Under the pieces are notes generated by a model. That model saw only the letters and a list, made by a program, of their open reading frames with translations. It searched no databases and was not told the origin of the DNA. From the NCBI GenBank assembly GCA_963580455.1, contig OY756970.1, forward strand, positions 16,988,001 to 17,052,000: a stretch of DNA of 64,000 nt, given 5' to 3'. This document shows, piece after piece, positions 34,301-49,300 of this stretch (its first letter is position 1; each line of letters starts with the position of its first letter). The position numbers and the translations under genes were made by a program. Source of the DNA: Euonymus europaeus. Lineage: Eukaryota > Streptophyta > Magnoliopsida > Celastrales > Celastraceae.

Positions 34301-37300
34301 ATTGTATTTGAAGCTTTGTTATATCTTCTTGTTATTGGGATGAAAGCTTCGTAAATTTTTTTATCCTTTTTTAATTTTTATGAATCCTAGGTGCATAGGA
34401 TGGATCCCCGAGTTCGTAATGAGCTCTATCTTTCTGTCATTCAAGAATATATGTCAAGTTTCTACAGGTGACACCAATGAAGTATACATTTATAATTGAT
34501 TATATGTCTGGTATATGCTTATGTAATCTATTTATATTACATCCAGGTGGTATGGAACATGGGTTGCTAGAAATCCCACTCTTGTGCTTTGTTCTTCGGT
34601 TGCAATTGTTCTCTTGCTTTGTGTAGGTTTAATTAATTTCAAGGTGGAAACTCGGCCTGAGAAGGTATCGTTTTTAGCATCTGTATTACTTTCAAAGTTG
34701 GTGAAATATATAGTGTCCATTTCTCTTTGCCGAAAGTTTGACCTATCAGTGAAGAACTCATCTTACCTTCATAGTTTGTGAGAGTTAGTAGCCCTATTGA
34801 TGTGCTGTGAATGAAAAAGTGGTTTGCTTCAAGAATTAGTGTCCATCTTCTAATAAATGTGGTCCATCCCTTTTGGCCATTTCTTCTTCTTTATTAAATT
34901 GAGTCAATTGACGAACCCTTTTTTGTGGATGCTTTAGTTTCAAATAAATTGGATTTGCATGTGCCACAAAAGTTGCATATGTTTTTGTCAACTAGCAATT
35001 TATATTTTTTTAAACAACACCCGTGCACAAGGCTCATATAGTGAGCGGGATGGGGGACATGCAAGACTCCTACATAATATCTGTGTGAAGGAACCAAGAG
35101 GGAGAGAAAACAAAGAAAGAAAGCCATGGACAACTATACAAAGGAAGCTATACACTCATATATTCAACATTCCCCCTCAAGCATGAGCATATATGTCATG
35201 CACCAAGCTTGTTGCAAATGTATTTAACTGTAGGGTCCCTGTGAGATTTATTGAAGATGTCTGTTAGTTGATCGTTTGAGTTGACCATTTGAGTTGACGA
35301 ACCTAGTAGCAATACATCCTGAGAGGATCCTCTTTTATGAAATGACAATCAACTTCTATGTGCTTGGTCCTTTCATTCATATTTGTATTTTTATGTCTAT
35401 ATTTATCCAAAAACATATAGATCTTATATTGCCTTAAGAGAGAACTTTATTGAACAAGCTATGTTTCCCGTTGTTTTCTTTTTGTAATTGGAGAAGCTGT
35501 GGAGGATTGCTTTTTTTTTTTGTGCTCCTTGATTTTTTTTTTTTAGATTGGTCAGTGCTTGACAGAACTAGTTGTCTAGTTGTGGGTAGGTCCTGGTAGT
35601 CGGGCAGCAGAAGAGAAACGGTTTTTTGACAACCACCTTGCTCCCTTCTACAGAATTGAGCAGGTAATATACTGCTCATACTACCGCTTTGTTGTTATAA
35701 TAATAATAATTATTATACCCAGTGATTTTGGGTGATGCAATATAGTAGTGCTGATGTTTTTCTTTCTTATCATTTTTTCTTCCCGGTTTGAATTTTACTT
35801 TGTGAAAGTAAAGCAACGAAAGGACTTATTTGGCCCAGCAGGCGCCTTTTGAGTCTTCATTTAATAACAATGTCCTTGTTAGCTGAATTTTTTTGAAGGC
35901 CATACAAAGGCTGTACTTCGTAGAATTTATAGATTGCTACGATTTTGAAATCCAGGCCCTGCAAAAATGGTAAAAGAATTAGCTTCTGATGATTCCCCAT
36001 GGTTGATGTTTTTGAATTTTTGAGCATCGCGATCTAGTATGTGACATATTAGTTCTCTGCATTTGCGTGTTTGTAAATTTGTGGTTTTTCTGCAATAGTA
36101 TGTAAGGCCAGCAAATTTTTTGGCATTCTCACAGTGATTTCATGCATAAATTCTAGGTTTCTCTGTCTCCCTTGCTCAATCTCGATGTGTTAATAGTGTT
36201 ATATTACAGCTTATATTAGCAACCTTACCGAATCCGAGGGATGGGAAACTGCCCAGTATTGTTACAGAGGATAATATTCAGCTACTCTTTGATATACAGA
36301 AGAAGGTACCTTTTGGTGCTTGATGCTTCTTTTTATTTTCTTTTTTTATTCTGTTTTTATAATAATTTATATATGTAAATTTTTTTAATCTCTTACAGAT
36401 TGATGGAATTCGTGCAAACTATTCTGGTTCAATGGTATCTCTTACTGACATTTGCTTAAAGCCTATTGGCCAGGATTGTGCGACGCAAAGTGTTTTGCAG
36501 GTTTTCTTACGTGTATATTTTATTCGTGTTGCATTGTATTTTATATGAATGCTCATGGGGAATGTGCTTTTATCCACCTTCTCCTCCACTGATCATGCTA
36601 TTTACATTTTCATGTACCTTTGCCTCCCTGGTAGTATTATAAAATGGATCCTGAAAATTACGACTACTATGGAGGAATCAGTCATGCCGAGTATTGTTTT
36701 CAGGTAATCATACAAATTGTCTTGTTTCACCTTTTTGGGGGGCCTTTTGAGCATATGTCCTTCAATATATATGCGTCTTCCTAGATTTTCTAAAGACAAC
36801 CATATTATCTATATGACAGAAGTGGAGGTGAGATGGAGAGAGACTAGCGTTGTCATTGCAATGCTGCCTTTGTTTTCACTCATTTATTGCTTGTTCGATC
36901 AATTTCATTTTAAGGGTGCTATTATGTGGGCCTTTTCCCCAAACATCCATTTTAATTTTCCAATATTTTACTACAACTAGTCATAGAGAAACAATCTCTC
37001 TACAGTTCAAGGGTAGAGTTATGGACATCTTGCCCTTCTCTGCTCCCACCAATGTTTATAGCACTATGTATTGGAGTTGTCTAACTGTTTTGTCACCGGG
37101 AAAAAAAATCCCAAATTAATTTTGGATGCATGTCATCATTCTCATCGTCGTCATCAAGGTCTTTATCCCAAGTGATGTTTGGCTTGTTTACATGTATCCA
37201 TAAGAGGAATTAGTGATGATCCTTGAGAAAATCCCTTTCACCATTCATTTTTATCCAACTCTACATTCTCACTTATCATTCTATCTGTGTCTTTTTTGGT

Positions 37301-40300
37301 CCGTCTCTTGTTGTTAGCATATTTTTCTTGAATTTGTTGCAGTCCACACACTACTGCACTAAGAGCACTTGCAATGGTGCAATTTTGAAGGACCATCAAA
37401 ATTATATTGAAATATGCGTTGCTGATGTGACTGTATTGAGAGAAGTGTTTTGCTAATGTGACTGTATTGGGAGATGTGTTTTTCTGATGTGGCTTGACTT
37501 TTGGGTAATATAAGTAAGATTCAATATTAGTTTTAGTGGAAAAAAGGATGGAGGAATGGAATGTTAATAGCTTGACTAATGGGAAATGGAAAAATTGTAT
37601 TGGGAGATGTGTTTTGGTGATGTGACTGTGTTGAGAGACGTGTTTTGCTGATGTGAATAAGAAAGTTGGACCACTTTTGTGTAATAAAGGTGGGATCCAA
37701 TTGGAAAGTTAATGGGGACATTAGTTTTGTGTCATTGTGGTTGCCCTAATATCTCTCTATTTGACAAGTCCAAGATCTTAAGACCATCCACACCAATTGC
37801 GGTAAACGTATACTAGAGCTGGAATTTACAGTGAACGTTCTGTCTTTTCGTAAAAAAAAGCCTCACATCAGTTACTTGATTTCATACTGAATTTTGGTGT
37901 TGTGCTACAGTGGTGCGGGACATCATGCATACAACTGTTCATGCGCCATTCATTTTTTTTTATTACAAAAATCAGTCTCTCTTTCCTCTTCCCGCGCCAT
38001 CGTCTCTCTTTCCTCTTCACTTCTCTTTCTACTTCAACTCTTCTTGGCTCTCTCTCTCTCTCTCTCTAAATACTCTCTCACTGCTCTCTAAAAGAGGGTA
38101 CCTTCTTGTCATCTTCTCAAGAGTAATTGCACCTAAAACTCTGTTCGTGCAAAGCTTCATCTTCATAAGCTCTGTTTTTCCTCTGTTTCTACTCGAACGG
38201 GGTTTGATCGGACAAATTCCTACTTGCTTTGGCAACCTTATTAACCTTTATTCTCTGGTGCTATTGGAGAACGGCTTAACAGGCAAAATACCTGAAAAGA
38301 TTGGACAATTAATCAGCTTGAAAAGATTAGCACCTGCTGGTTCACTAATTATTAATTATTGAAGATTTTGATTTAATGGATTCAATTTTCTCATATTAAA
38401 TCACTAATTTTATATGTATTGCATATAATATTTATTATATTTGATTAATCCATTTTCAGAAATAATATCAACGGTAAGGTTTAATGTTATAATAGTAATA
38501 AAATAAACTATGTTTAATTTAACAAAAATGATTGGAAAAATGAATATTTAAATGATTTATAGTATTTGTTTAGAGTAACTGATATGTGCTGTTACTATTT
38601 CAAATATTGTAAATTAATGAAAAAATGTATTTTTGCTGGAGTTTAGAGAATCTCTTAAGAGTAACTGCTTTGGATGGTCTAACCAATTTTCTTGCATCTT
38701 ATCTTTGAATAGTACCCTAGATCATATCGTCTCGTTCTTATCCAATCCTTCCTTATTTTGAGACACATCCATCCCAACATTCTCAATTATTTCTGGAGTC
38801 ATTCGTTGAGCATATTTTCTCTTAGCATCCCAACATTCCAAACCATACATCATTATAGGGCACATAGCAGACCTTTAGAATTTCTTCAATGGCATTCTTT
38901 AGTTGCACCGAATTCCCAGGGATTCTTCCAATTTTCCTAACCAGCTTTACACCTCTTTGGTTTCTCTATCGTTTTGAATTATAGATCGAAGCTATTTGAA
39001 ATTCCCACTTTTAGGGTTTTTTCCCTGTCTATTTAAATTGCTGCCTTGTCTCATCTTTTACCTGTACTAAACTTGCATCATGATTCATATGTTATGGCTT
39101 ATTCCTACTTATTTTAAACCCTTTGGATTCCAAAGCTCGTCCTCAATTTTTGAATTTCAAGCTCCTCTTGATATGGTCTAATCCACTAGGACAATGCCAT
39201 CTGCAAAAGAATTGGCTCAATGCTGAATTGATCCTTAGTGTAAACCTATAGTAATGAGGAATTCTTACGTAGATCTTTCACTAGTTCTTAGATTCGCTAC
39301 TGCTCTCTTATACTTATCCTTAACTACACTGAAACGGCAAACTGAAATCCCCCTGTTTACAACCCACCAAGTCACTTTTCTCGGCATCCTATCATATGAT
39401 ATGACTAAATAAAGGTTTCTCTATTTCTTTTATTTTTTCTTTCTTTCCCAGTAAGTCATCTTATAAGTATATCACTTGCATTGTGAAATTGTTCATAAAT
39501 TACAAATGTTAATGTTGGAAGGTGATTTCCATGTGAAGCACATGATTGAAGAGCTCTGACATGCGCATAGATGAATATAAATACAAGAAGTATGAATTCC
39601 TATGCGGCGGCAGGCAAAGCTCCTCATTGAATGTGGAATTTTGTGACCCAGTCATATGATCTCTTTTGAAGACAACTAAATGTTCATTTGCCTGCTATTA
39701 TTAATATGGTTCTTTCCAATTAGTCTCATTTAGCGGGTTATGTTGTTCCATTGAAGCTTTCTTTAGAAGTATTGGATTATAGACTGGTATAATTGACACT
39801 TGTTATGATTTTTTAGGCAAGGAGGATTACATTGCTAGACTATTATTCGCGGTTCCCCTCTTTGATGGATTTGTTTGGTTGATGACTGAACTGTCTTTCA
39901 TTTATTGTTTTCTTAAACATGATTGTTGGAATGCCATTGTTATTGTGGATTCTACAGGATTTTTTTGAATGTTTACAAACTTTAAGTCGTCAATCTTCTC
40001 CTTTTCAGCATTATACTTCTGCAGACACATGTCTGAGCGCATTTGAGGCCCCACTTGATCCAAGCACTGCTTTAGGAGGATTCTCTGGAAACAATTACTC
40101 TGAGGTAGTATTATCACTGCTTGCTTATAAGTATTGTGTCTCTCCTGACCCTTAAATGATATTTTTTTTCCAGGCTACTTCATTTGTTGTTACCTTCCCA
40201 GTTAATAATGCAGTTGATGAAGCTGGTGATGAGCATGGAAAGGCGGTAACCTGGGAAAAGGCTTTCATTCAGTTAACAAAGGTTTGGGAGCAGAATATTT

Positions 40301-43300
40301 ATTTTTGGCATTGCTTATATTCTTATGGAACTTCTGTGAAATCTTGCTATTTTATAAAATAAAGAACACAATGTTGGAGAAAAAGGCAAATTAACAAGAG
40401 GGTCAGAAGATATTTATCGATGTTGGGTTGGAAAAGAAGCAGTTTTTAGTTTAAACTTTAAAACTCTTGACTCAGTGTTTTGTACTGTGTTGTATAACTG
40501 ATTAACTGAGCATTCTCTGATTTTGGCTGCCATGAGGTCATGGTTTTGTAATTTGTACACAAATCATATTTGCATTTCAAATACAGATACCCTTTTCGAG
40601 AGTAGGAAGCCATATGGAAATACTTCTTTAGAACATAGTCACCAGTTTTATTATTTAATGCCTACACACAATTATTGCTTTTATCTCTTCCCTGGAAACT
40701 TGAATATAGAACAATATATCCTTCAATTCTTTTGAATTGTGAACTCAAATCAGGATCTGAACTCATGATTGACAGGATGAGCTGCTACCGATGGTACAGT
40801 CTAGCAATCTCACTCTTTCATTTTCATCTGAAAGTTCTATTGAGGAAGAATTGAAAAGAGAGAGTACTGCAGATGTTGTAACAATAGCTGTAAGTCGTTG
40901 AAGAATTGATTCTTTTTCCATTAATCAACTTGTAAATAATCTGGATTATATGCTCCTCTACTTAGAAATTTTTGTCACTCAAAATGGGAGTTTTCTAAAT
41001 GATTTATTATTTATTCGATATTTCCATCCAATATTTTTCAGATAAGCTATCTTGTAATGTTCGCTTATATATCCATGACACTGGGGGATCCGCCGCGTTT
41101 TTCTTCTTTCTACATCTCATCAAAGGTATGTTTAACTTGTCTGCTGCATGCTAAGTTCTCTTTGTGGCTTCATGACACTTTATAAAGTTAGATATTATTA
41201 TCCTTTTAAATCCATGACCTACAATTTTTTATTTCTTCGAGAACTATTGATTTCCCTGTTTATACATTGCCTCACTAAAGGAACCTTGTACATTGGGTGT
41301 CATTTCTTTCTTTTTCTGCATTGAAGCTGATCACACACTGATCTCATTTCCAGGTTGTGCTTGGTCTTTCCGGAGTTTTGCTTGTCATGCTTTCTGTCCT
41401 TGGATCTGTTGGATTTTTCAGTGCCATCGGGGAAAAATCTACATTAATCATTATGGAAGTTATTCCTTTCTTGGTTTTGGCTGTAAGTAAATTATTTTTG
41501 TTTATTATTTTCTTTCTATGTGGTGTCAATTATCAGTAGCACCCTATATGAGGTTGTTGTTTAGAACATTGATATCTGAATTGTAGCTTGTCTTAACTTC
41601 TTTTTTTTTTGTTGCTTTTCTCTGTTATGTCTCTTTCTGTGTGTGTTTATATCAGTTTTCATTGGACCAATATGATACTTTGTGCTTTGCGATATTGATA
41701 GTGCCTAACTGCCTATTGGTGTTTGCTCAAATGTGAATGGGACAAACTGAGCCTTACTATTTTTTTTTTGTGAATCATCGTAATATTCTGATTTGTTTTA
41801 CCTTTTGGCTTCTGAAAATTCCATCAGGTAGGGGTAGATAACATGTGTATATTGGTGCATGCTGTGAAACGGCAACCATTGGAGCTACCTTTGGAAGTAC
41901 GAATAAGCAGTGCATTGGTTGAAGTTGGACCATCCATAACGTTAGCAAGTATATCTGAATTTCTGGCATTTGCAGTTGGAAGTTTCATTCCAATGCCCGC
42001 TTGTCGCGTGTTTTCCATGTTTGCAGGTCTAAATAAATTCTTCTGTATTCTAATATATTTGTGATTTCACTTCTCAGTTCTCTAAATCATTATCTTTCGT
42101 ATCTGTCTGTAGCTTTGGCTGTTCTACTGGATTTTCTTTTGCAAGTTACTGCTTTTGTTGCGCTGATAGTTTTTGATGCTTTGAGAACTGAGGATAATCG
42201 GATAGACTGCTTTCCATGCATAAAAGTTTCTGCTTCTGTAGAACCCGACGAAGGTATTTGTTTACGCACTCTCTGCATATTGCTTTAAACATTTTGTGTA
42301 GTGTTGTGAATTCTTTTCAGATTGGTGTTATATCTGCTTTCTTCCATCCTTTAATATCATCCCTGCAAATTATTTGATGGAGCTTAGGCATTAGTCAAAG
42401 AAGAGGCGAGCTGCTGTCTTGGTACATGAAGGCAAGTTTTATGGATTCTGTAATAAGCATCATGTTTTAAGAAGCATTGTGCTGATCCTGAGGAAACTAT
42501 TTTCTGTTTAAATTTGGAGATGTAGCTAGTGGTAGACACTGGTAGTACTTTCTAGAGGATAAATTATATGCTCTCAGACTTTTGTTCTCATGTTAACTTT
42601 CCCTTATTTCCATGTTATAGGAAGTTCATGCACCTATTCTGGGACTTTGGGGGGTGAAAATATTTGTCCTTGCTATCTTTGTTGGTTTTGCTTTGGCAAG
42701 CATCGTAAGTGGCAGATGTTTACAGAACCCACTTTATTTGATGAGTTTTGATAACATACAAATTTTTCCCCGTATTCCGTTGAGGTTTCTTTTATTTTCC
42801 TTATACTTCAAATTTGGTACCTTTGTAGGGACTGTCTCGAAGGATCGAAGCTGGTTTAGAGCAGAATATTGTTCTTCCTCGTGACTCTTATCTTCAGGTT
42901 TATATTTGTTAATCTTATCTCCCATTCTACAATTTGTTTCTACTTGGAGTAAATCTTTTCTTATCTTGAAATCTGACCTTCGATTATTCCATTTGAATCA
43001 GGGGTATTTTAGTAATGTTTCAGAATATCTCAGAGTTGGGCCTCCACTGTATTTTGTTGTTAAGAATTACAACTATAGGTATCAGTTCAAGCAGTTTTCC
43101 ATTATCCCCTTTTCACTCAGTACATTTTACTTATTCCTGTTGTTTAAGAGAATATCATTCATTCTTTTATTATTTTCCATCTGGTACATCATCCCATAAA
43201 ACATAAGAGAGAGACACCTGAAAATAAATTGAAAAACGTAGTCATGATAAGTTACCACAGAACACATATCCTCTTGTTTAACAATTCGTTAAATATTGAG

Positions 43301-46300
43301 GATGTTTATGCTGCTACTGTCATTTTATAATTATTTAGGATATGAAACTGACTAGATACTTAATTGGTGAAGGCTTGGGTTGATGAATAAACCTTTTCTA
43401 AAACTGCATTGTGTACTTTTTAGCAAGTTGATTTTATTGCAATGATCATATTATTGAGCATCAACGCCAAGAATCGCAAGTTGGTCAGAAACTTGAGGAT
43501 AAATGAAGTTAAAAATGACGCAAATCTGAGTGAACTTTTTTTCTTTCATCAAGTATTTATTGATGTAGGGGAAATGCCATTTCATGGTAAGCTTGCTCCA
43601 ATCATATAAGATTGTGAGTATGCTTTTTATTTCTTTTTTTTGCTCTTTAAATGGATCAGAAGCATTGTTCTCCTAATTAACAAGGCAGAAGATCTTCATT
43701 GTCCATGTGATAGATAAGAAATTAAGAATACGAGCGTAATAATAATATTCACAGAGGTTTTGGCCAAGTAGTTGGTGGGAAATTGTGGGAGAGAAGTTTC
43801 TTTGCCCAATGGTGCAAGATGTTGTGCGGAATCACTTCTTTCGTTTCGGGGTTTATGCATCTATAATGTAGTTTTTTTTTTTCAGTTAGCCATATGTTGT
43901 ACTTTATGCCAAGTTTTAATCTGTTTTATGGCCTGTCATAATTTTTTCTTGCTCAGCTTAGAATCAAGAGATTCAAACAAGCTCTGTTCCATTAGCCAGT
44001 GTGATCCAAACTCTCTTTTGAATGAGGTAAGACATTGGTCCTGTATTTTAAGTTCCAACTGTGGATGTTGAAAACCTCATTCAAGACTATATATGGCATC
44101 GTTATATATAGAATTTGCGTACAATAATCCTTCAATGGTTCATGCCTAAGTATGATTTTGAAAGATTTACATATGTTGACAGCATTGCTCTAAATTTACT
44201 CCCCAATCCTTGGGCTCACTAGTCAAGCTCGATAACATATTAGATATCATACTTAGATATAGTTGACGTATATATGTTTGACATTATCTCTACAAACATA
44301 AATAACTATTAAATAGACTTCATTTTCAGTATGTTTGAGCGTATGTTTTGAATGATGTTTGAGTTTGAAATTGCAACCATGAGTTCAAAAATGAAATTCA
44401 AATCAAACTTGAGCATAAGCTATCTACTGTTTTCATATAATTGAGCTGAGCCGTATGGAAGCTGATAAAGACCAGCCCACCTCCCAAGCCACCCAAGCCC
44501 AACCCCGGCCCATGCATGCATGGGCTGAGCTGTTCCCATGGGCCAGCAAGCCCATGAGCCCATACCCAGGGGCCGCAGCCCCTTGGTCCCTCAAAGGCCT
44601 AAGCCCTTCCACAAGAAAACCTGGATAACCAGGGAAGTGGTGGCACACTTATAAACAACACCCGAGTTCCCACATCTTTCTATGTGCGACAATCTTATCA
44701 GAAGCATAGCTTAGTAGAACTTGGCTTTATTAGAATCCGTAATGTGAATTTCCAAACGTACCAAAATTAAATTGTTTTCTAAACGCGGATAATATTAAAT
44801 GCATAACAGTATTTTATTTTTTGAGTACTGAGAAAAAAATATCTTCGGTATCTTTTGGTTCTTAAGTGTTTCATTTGTATCAATCAGCCAACTTCATAAG
44901 GGTGGTCAAAGGTATTGATGAGTTGGTTCTAGGATTGGATGTAATCAAGTTTAAGTCGGCATGGACCATTTGCGATTAGCGAGATGAACTGTGACTCCCG
45001 ACCCGATTGTATGGAGTCAGGGACCTTCAATACTTAGGTCTTCAGTTTGGTATCAACTAGCTTTTGAAATCCCAATGACACTTTGTATGATATATTTATG
45101 TGATTTATGGTATTGTAGTAGAGTGCTTGATCAAAGGACAACTTCTTTTAAGCTTTTTCATGTGCATGTTCTTAGTTGAAGGCAATCAGGCATATACTCT
45201 CATCTTTTATTGTCATAAATTTCATTTGTTATGCTTCTATGATACCATATTATTTTTCGTTTTTTACCCTATCTCATACCTCTGAATCTTACATACCCAA
45301 CTTCCGTGGATTCGTGTATTATGAAATAGACATTTCAGAAATGAAAGGCTCATTTAATTGCATCCATATAATGCCTGAGCTTAATACTGTTTCAAATTCT
45401 GAATGCCCTTTCTTTTTCTGAAAATTATTGAATCCATGTTGATGTATTTATTTTTTATAGAACACTTATTTTTCTGTTATTTATGTCCCCTGATGGTAAG
45501 TTTGAATCATAAACTGAAAGAGGGGTTTTTTTTTTTTTTACTATGCTCTTCATGATCATGGCTTTGGACAGTGATGTTTATTTCATCTTCATTTTCTTGC
45601 TGCAGATATCTAGAGCATCTTTAATACCACAATCAAGCTACATTGCTAAGCCAGCCGCCTCATGGCTTGATGACTTTCTTGTATGGATATCTCCAGAGGC
45701 ATTCGGTTGCTGTCGAAAGTTTATAAATGGTTCCTATTGTCCACCTGATGATCAGGTTGGGCTGTCTGTCTTTTGTCTAATGCTTTGCTTTCTTTGAGGC
45801 TTTTCTGTTTTCTTGGATATTGTAATTATTCTGCTTTTTGGTATTTTAGACATTTCTTTTCCTTTGGTCATAACATCTCTCTCTCCCCCTCTCTTTCTCT
45901 CAGACTCACACAAAAAAACATTCACATTAATGTTGGGACCCATATGCTGATGATGAAACTGTTTTTAACTTATGCATTATTATATTGTGTTACTAGAGGA
46001 ATGAATGTAGTTTCAAACATGCTTTCATTGGGTTTGGATAAACAACAATGATTGCTAAAGATATGTCTTTTTCTCTAGCCGCCGTGTTGCTCACCTGATG
46101 AAGGACCTTGTGGCTTAGGTGGAGTCTGTGCAGACTGTACAACAGTATGATCTTACTTTTTTTCTCTGCCTTCTATATATGACTCAAATATGCTCTAAAG
46201 CAATCTATTTGAGAATTATGTATTATGCTACATCTTCTGGTGGTTTTATTTCTAGTGCTTTCGCCACTCGGACTTGGTTGATAATCGTCCATCTACAGAG

Positions 46301-49300
46301 CAATTTAGGGAGAAGCTTCCTTGGTTTCTTGATGCATTACCATCTGCTGATTGTGCAAAGGGTGGTCATGGGGCGTACACCAACAGTGTGGATCTTAATG
46401 GTGGGCTTGAGATTTCTATTTCCAAACTAGTTAATTAATTATTCATTTTTGCTAACATAAAGTGTTGAAAAAAAAGACACAAGGTCTCCTAAATTATTGA
46501 GTCCCTTCAATTCATTTCTTTGCTGCTAATGCTTTGACAGGCTATGAGAGTGGTGTTATAGGGGCGTCAGAGTTTCGTACATATCACACACCCTTAAACA
46601 AACAGGTATAGTTCTATTTTTGGTGTAAATTGGATTGGTGCACTTGTGTTTGATTTGATAGTCACTATCCTCAGGGTGACTATGTTAATTCACTGCGAGC
46701 TGCACGGGATTTCAGTGCAAGAATGTCTGATTCATTGAAGGTACTATCTCAAGAATGAAAGTTTTCTCTATCTTCTTCAATTCTTGACTTCTAGTGTCCA
46801 TGATTTCATGCATGACATTTGGAAATTTTGGTTTTTTATGCAAATTTCAAAACGGTCGAGCTTTGTTTCACTTTACTATTTTTTTTTTGTCGTCCTCGGC
46901 TTATTGTTAGTAAAAAATTGAATGTCTTCATGCCGACGGTAAACAGAGGCAGGCAAATATAAGCAACATCAAATCTCCACCCAAGTCTTCTGTTCAAGTA
47001 GGGCATTAGAGGATGATGATAATGTTTCTAAGATATTTTATTTTAATGTGCGGTCTCACCATTTTCAATATTCTGGGAAAGTCTTCCTTGAGGTCTACAT
47101 TTCAATATATGATTTGGTTACTTATTTCTATCCAGCCACCTTCGTTGCTAACTTTTCCACATTTAAATGATATAGCATGCTTTACACTAGAGCCGTTAGT
47201 GAGTGAGCTCTTTTTGAACTTGGAGGAAGGTGGTTAATGTTTCTGTTACTGTCAAGTTTTGGGTGAAGCCACTAGATAAGCCTTGGAAAGTTAAGTGAGT
47301 GCTAATTATTCTCATAATTGACACTTGTGTGGTATGTGAACTCTGGTAAATGAGCTACTTAAATGTTTCCTCTGCTTAAAGCCCGTTAAATGACTTGCAT
47401 TGACTGAATTTTTACAGAAACAGGCCCGTTAAATGACTTGCATTGACTGAATTTTTACAGAAACAGGATGTTAACTGTTAATACAACCATTCCACTGCAT
47501 CATCTAATTTAAGATCTTACTATTAGATTCCGGAAATGAGCTGGTCCAGATCTTATGCCAAAATTAATTTTCTATGGCAGATGGATATCTTTCCGTATGC
47601 GTTGTTCTATATCTTCTTCGAGCAGTATTTGGATATATGGAGGGTTGCATTGATCAATATTTCTGTTGCTCTTGGTATTTCAACTTTGGAACTACACTTA
47701 TCTTATTTCATATAGAATTCACAATTGTTGATGTTTCTGCCTAAGCTTTAACTGAATTTGTCTTCTGATTATTCAACAGGTGCTATATTTATTTTCTGCC
47801 TTGTCATTACATCCAGGTTCGAAATTCCTTTTAGAATTTGTGTGCAATCCGTAGATTATAAAAGGAAAAAACCCTTTTTTCATTGCTTTTCCATTTTTGC
47901 AAACATAGAACAAAGGCAGTTTTCCGTAGCCTCCGGAGTAAGAATTTTGCAAGTTAAAATTTGTTATTTTGTTTGCGTGGGTTTGGTATCTTTGAAATAC
48001 CAAAAAATAGTAAGGTATAATTTTCTGGGGTGTTTTTAAGAAGGATTTTCTGATCAATCCTCCTGATTAATTGGAGCTCCTGACAGGCAAGCAATCTCTC
48101 TTGTTTGGAGAAAACTTTCACTCGTTATGAAATGTCTACTAAAGAATACCTTGGTCCCTTGCTAATTCAATTTGTTTCCTCTTTGGTTCTGCCGTATCAC
48201 TTACCAAATGCAGTTTATGGAGTTCAGCAATCATTTTACTTGTTTTGGTGATGATAGTTGTGGATCTCATGGTATATCCTTCACCTTGATTATATAAGAT
48301 ATTCTTTTACTTCAGCTGTCTTTTAATATTAACATATCTTTGTTCTTTTCTGATAATCACTCCTTCGCCCAGTAAAGTATTTGATTGCTTATTATTTTGC
48401 AGGGTGTAATGGCAATTCTGGGTATTCAACTAAATGCTGTCTCTGTTGTAAATCTTATAATGTCAATAGGAATTGCTGTTGAGTTTTGTGTGCATATCGT
48501 ACATGCCTTCCTGGTGAGTATTAACTTTCTCTTGCAAATTATTTAAATGCTATCCTCCGGTTACCAATTGGGTCATTAGATAAATATGGTGTCCTGTTTT
48601 GTGGATATGAATGGAGGCACACCAACCTCTGCACCTTGGCTTCTCTGACCTTCCCCAGTACAGTTTTTTTGACCGAACTCCAAATCTAACACATCTCTAG
48701 AGAAGGCTGTTAGTTGCAACCGCCCAATTCGTCATTGGCTATTGGGGAATTTACTTATTATAGAATGAATTCTTAACTGGTATTATGTACTTATAGTATA
48801 ATATCATGTTGCTTTTATAGATACATAATTATTTTGTACATTTGGTGATTCTCTCTTACAGGTCAGCCATGGGGATAGGAACCAGCGAGCCCAGGAGGCT
48901 CTGGGCACCATGGGAGCTTCAGTCTTCAGGTTGACTACATAGTTCCTTTTGTTCCTGTTGGAGTGTGGTTGCTTTTTCCTACTTGGAATGCTCTTTCCAG
49001 ACTTTTACTGGTCTACGAATTAGTTTTAGAATGGAGATGTGAACATCATTATAATCTCTTTTTAAGTTCTAAGATAACATGATAGCTTTTAATATATAGA
49101 CCAACTTTGTTCAAGTATTCTGCTGCCAATTGTTTTCTATTATTCTTGTTTTCATTATCCATGTCTGTTTCATGTACTTCACTGACCACACACGTGTTCC
49201 AAAATAGTTTTTGATTCGTAACAATAGAGAGGGTTTTTGAAATTTACTTTTGCCACCAAAATCTAATTTTCTTTTCGTTTTGCTTGATATATTTGGCAGT

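Noticed and set aside
37910..38362. Open frame of 150 codons as a real LRR gene
   Set aside because: Only two repeats, no proper start or signal peptide, and bounded by transposon ends; a captured fragment.
46938..47000. Extra NPC1 exon in intron 31
   Set aside because: The joined frame from 46740 to 47581 already gives the conserved sequence (SDSLK, then MDIFPY); an insert would break family alignment.
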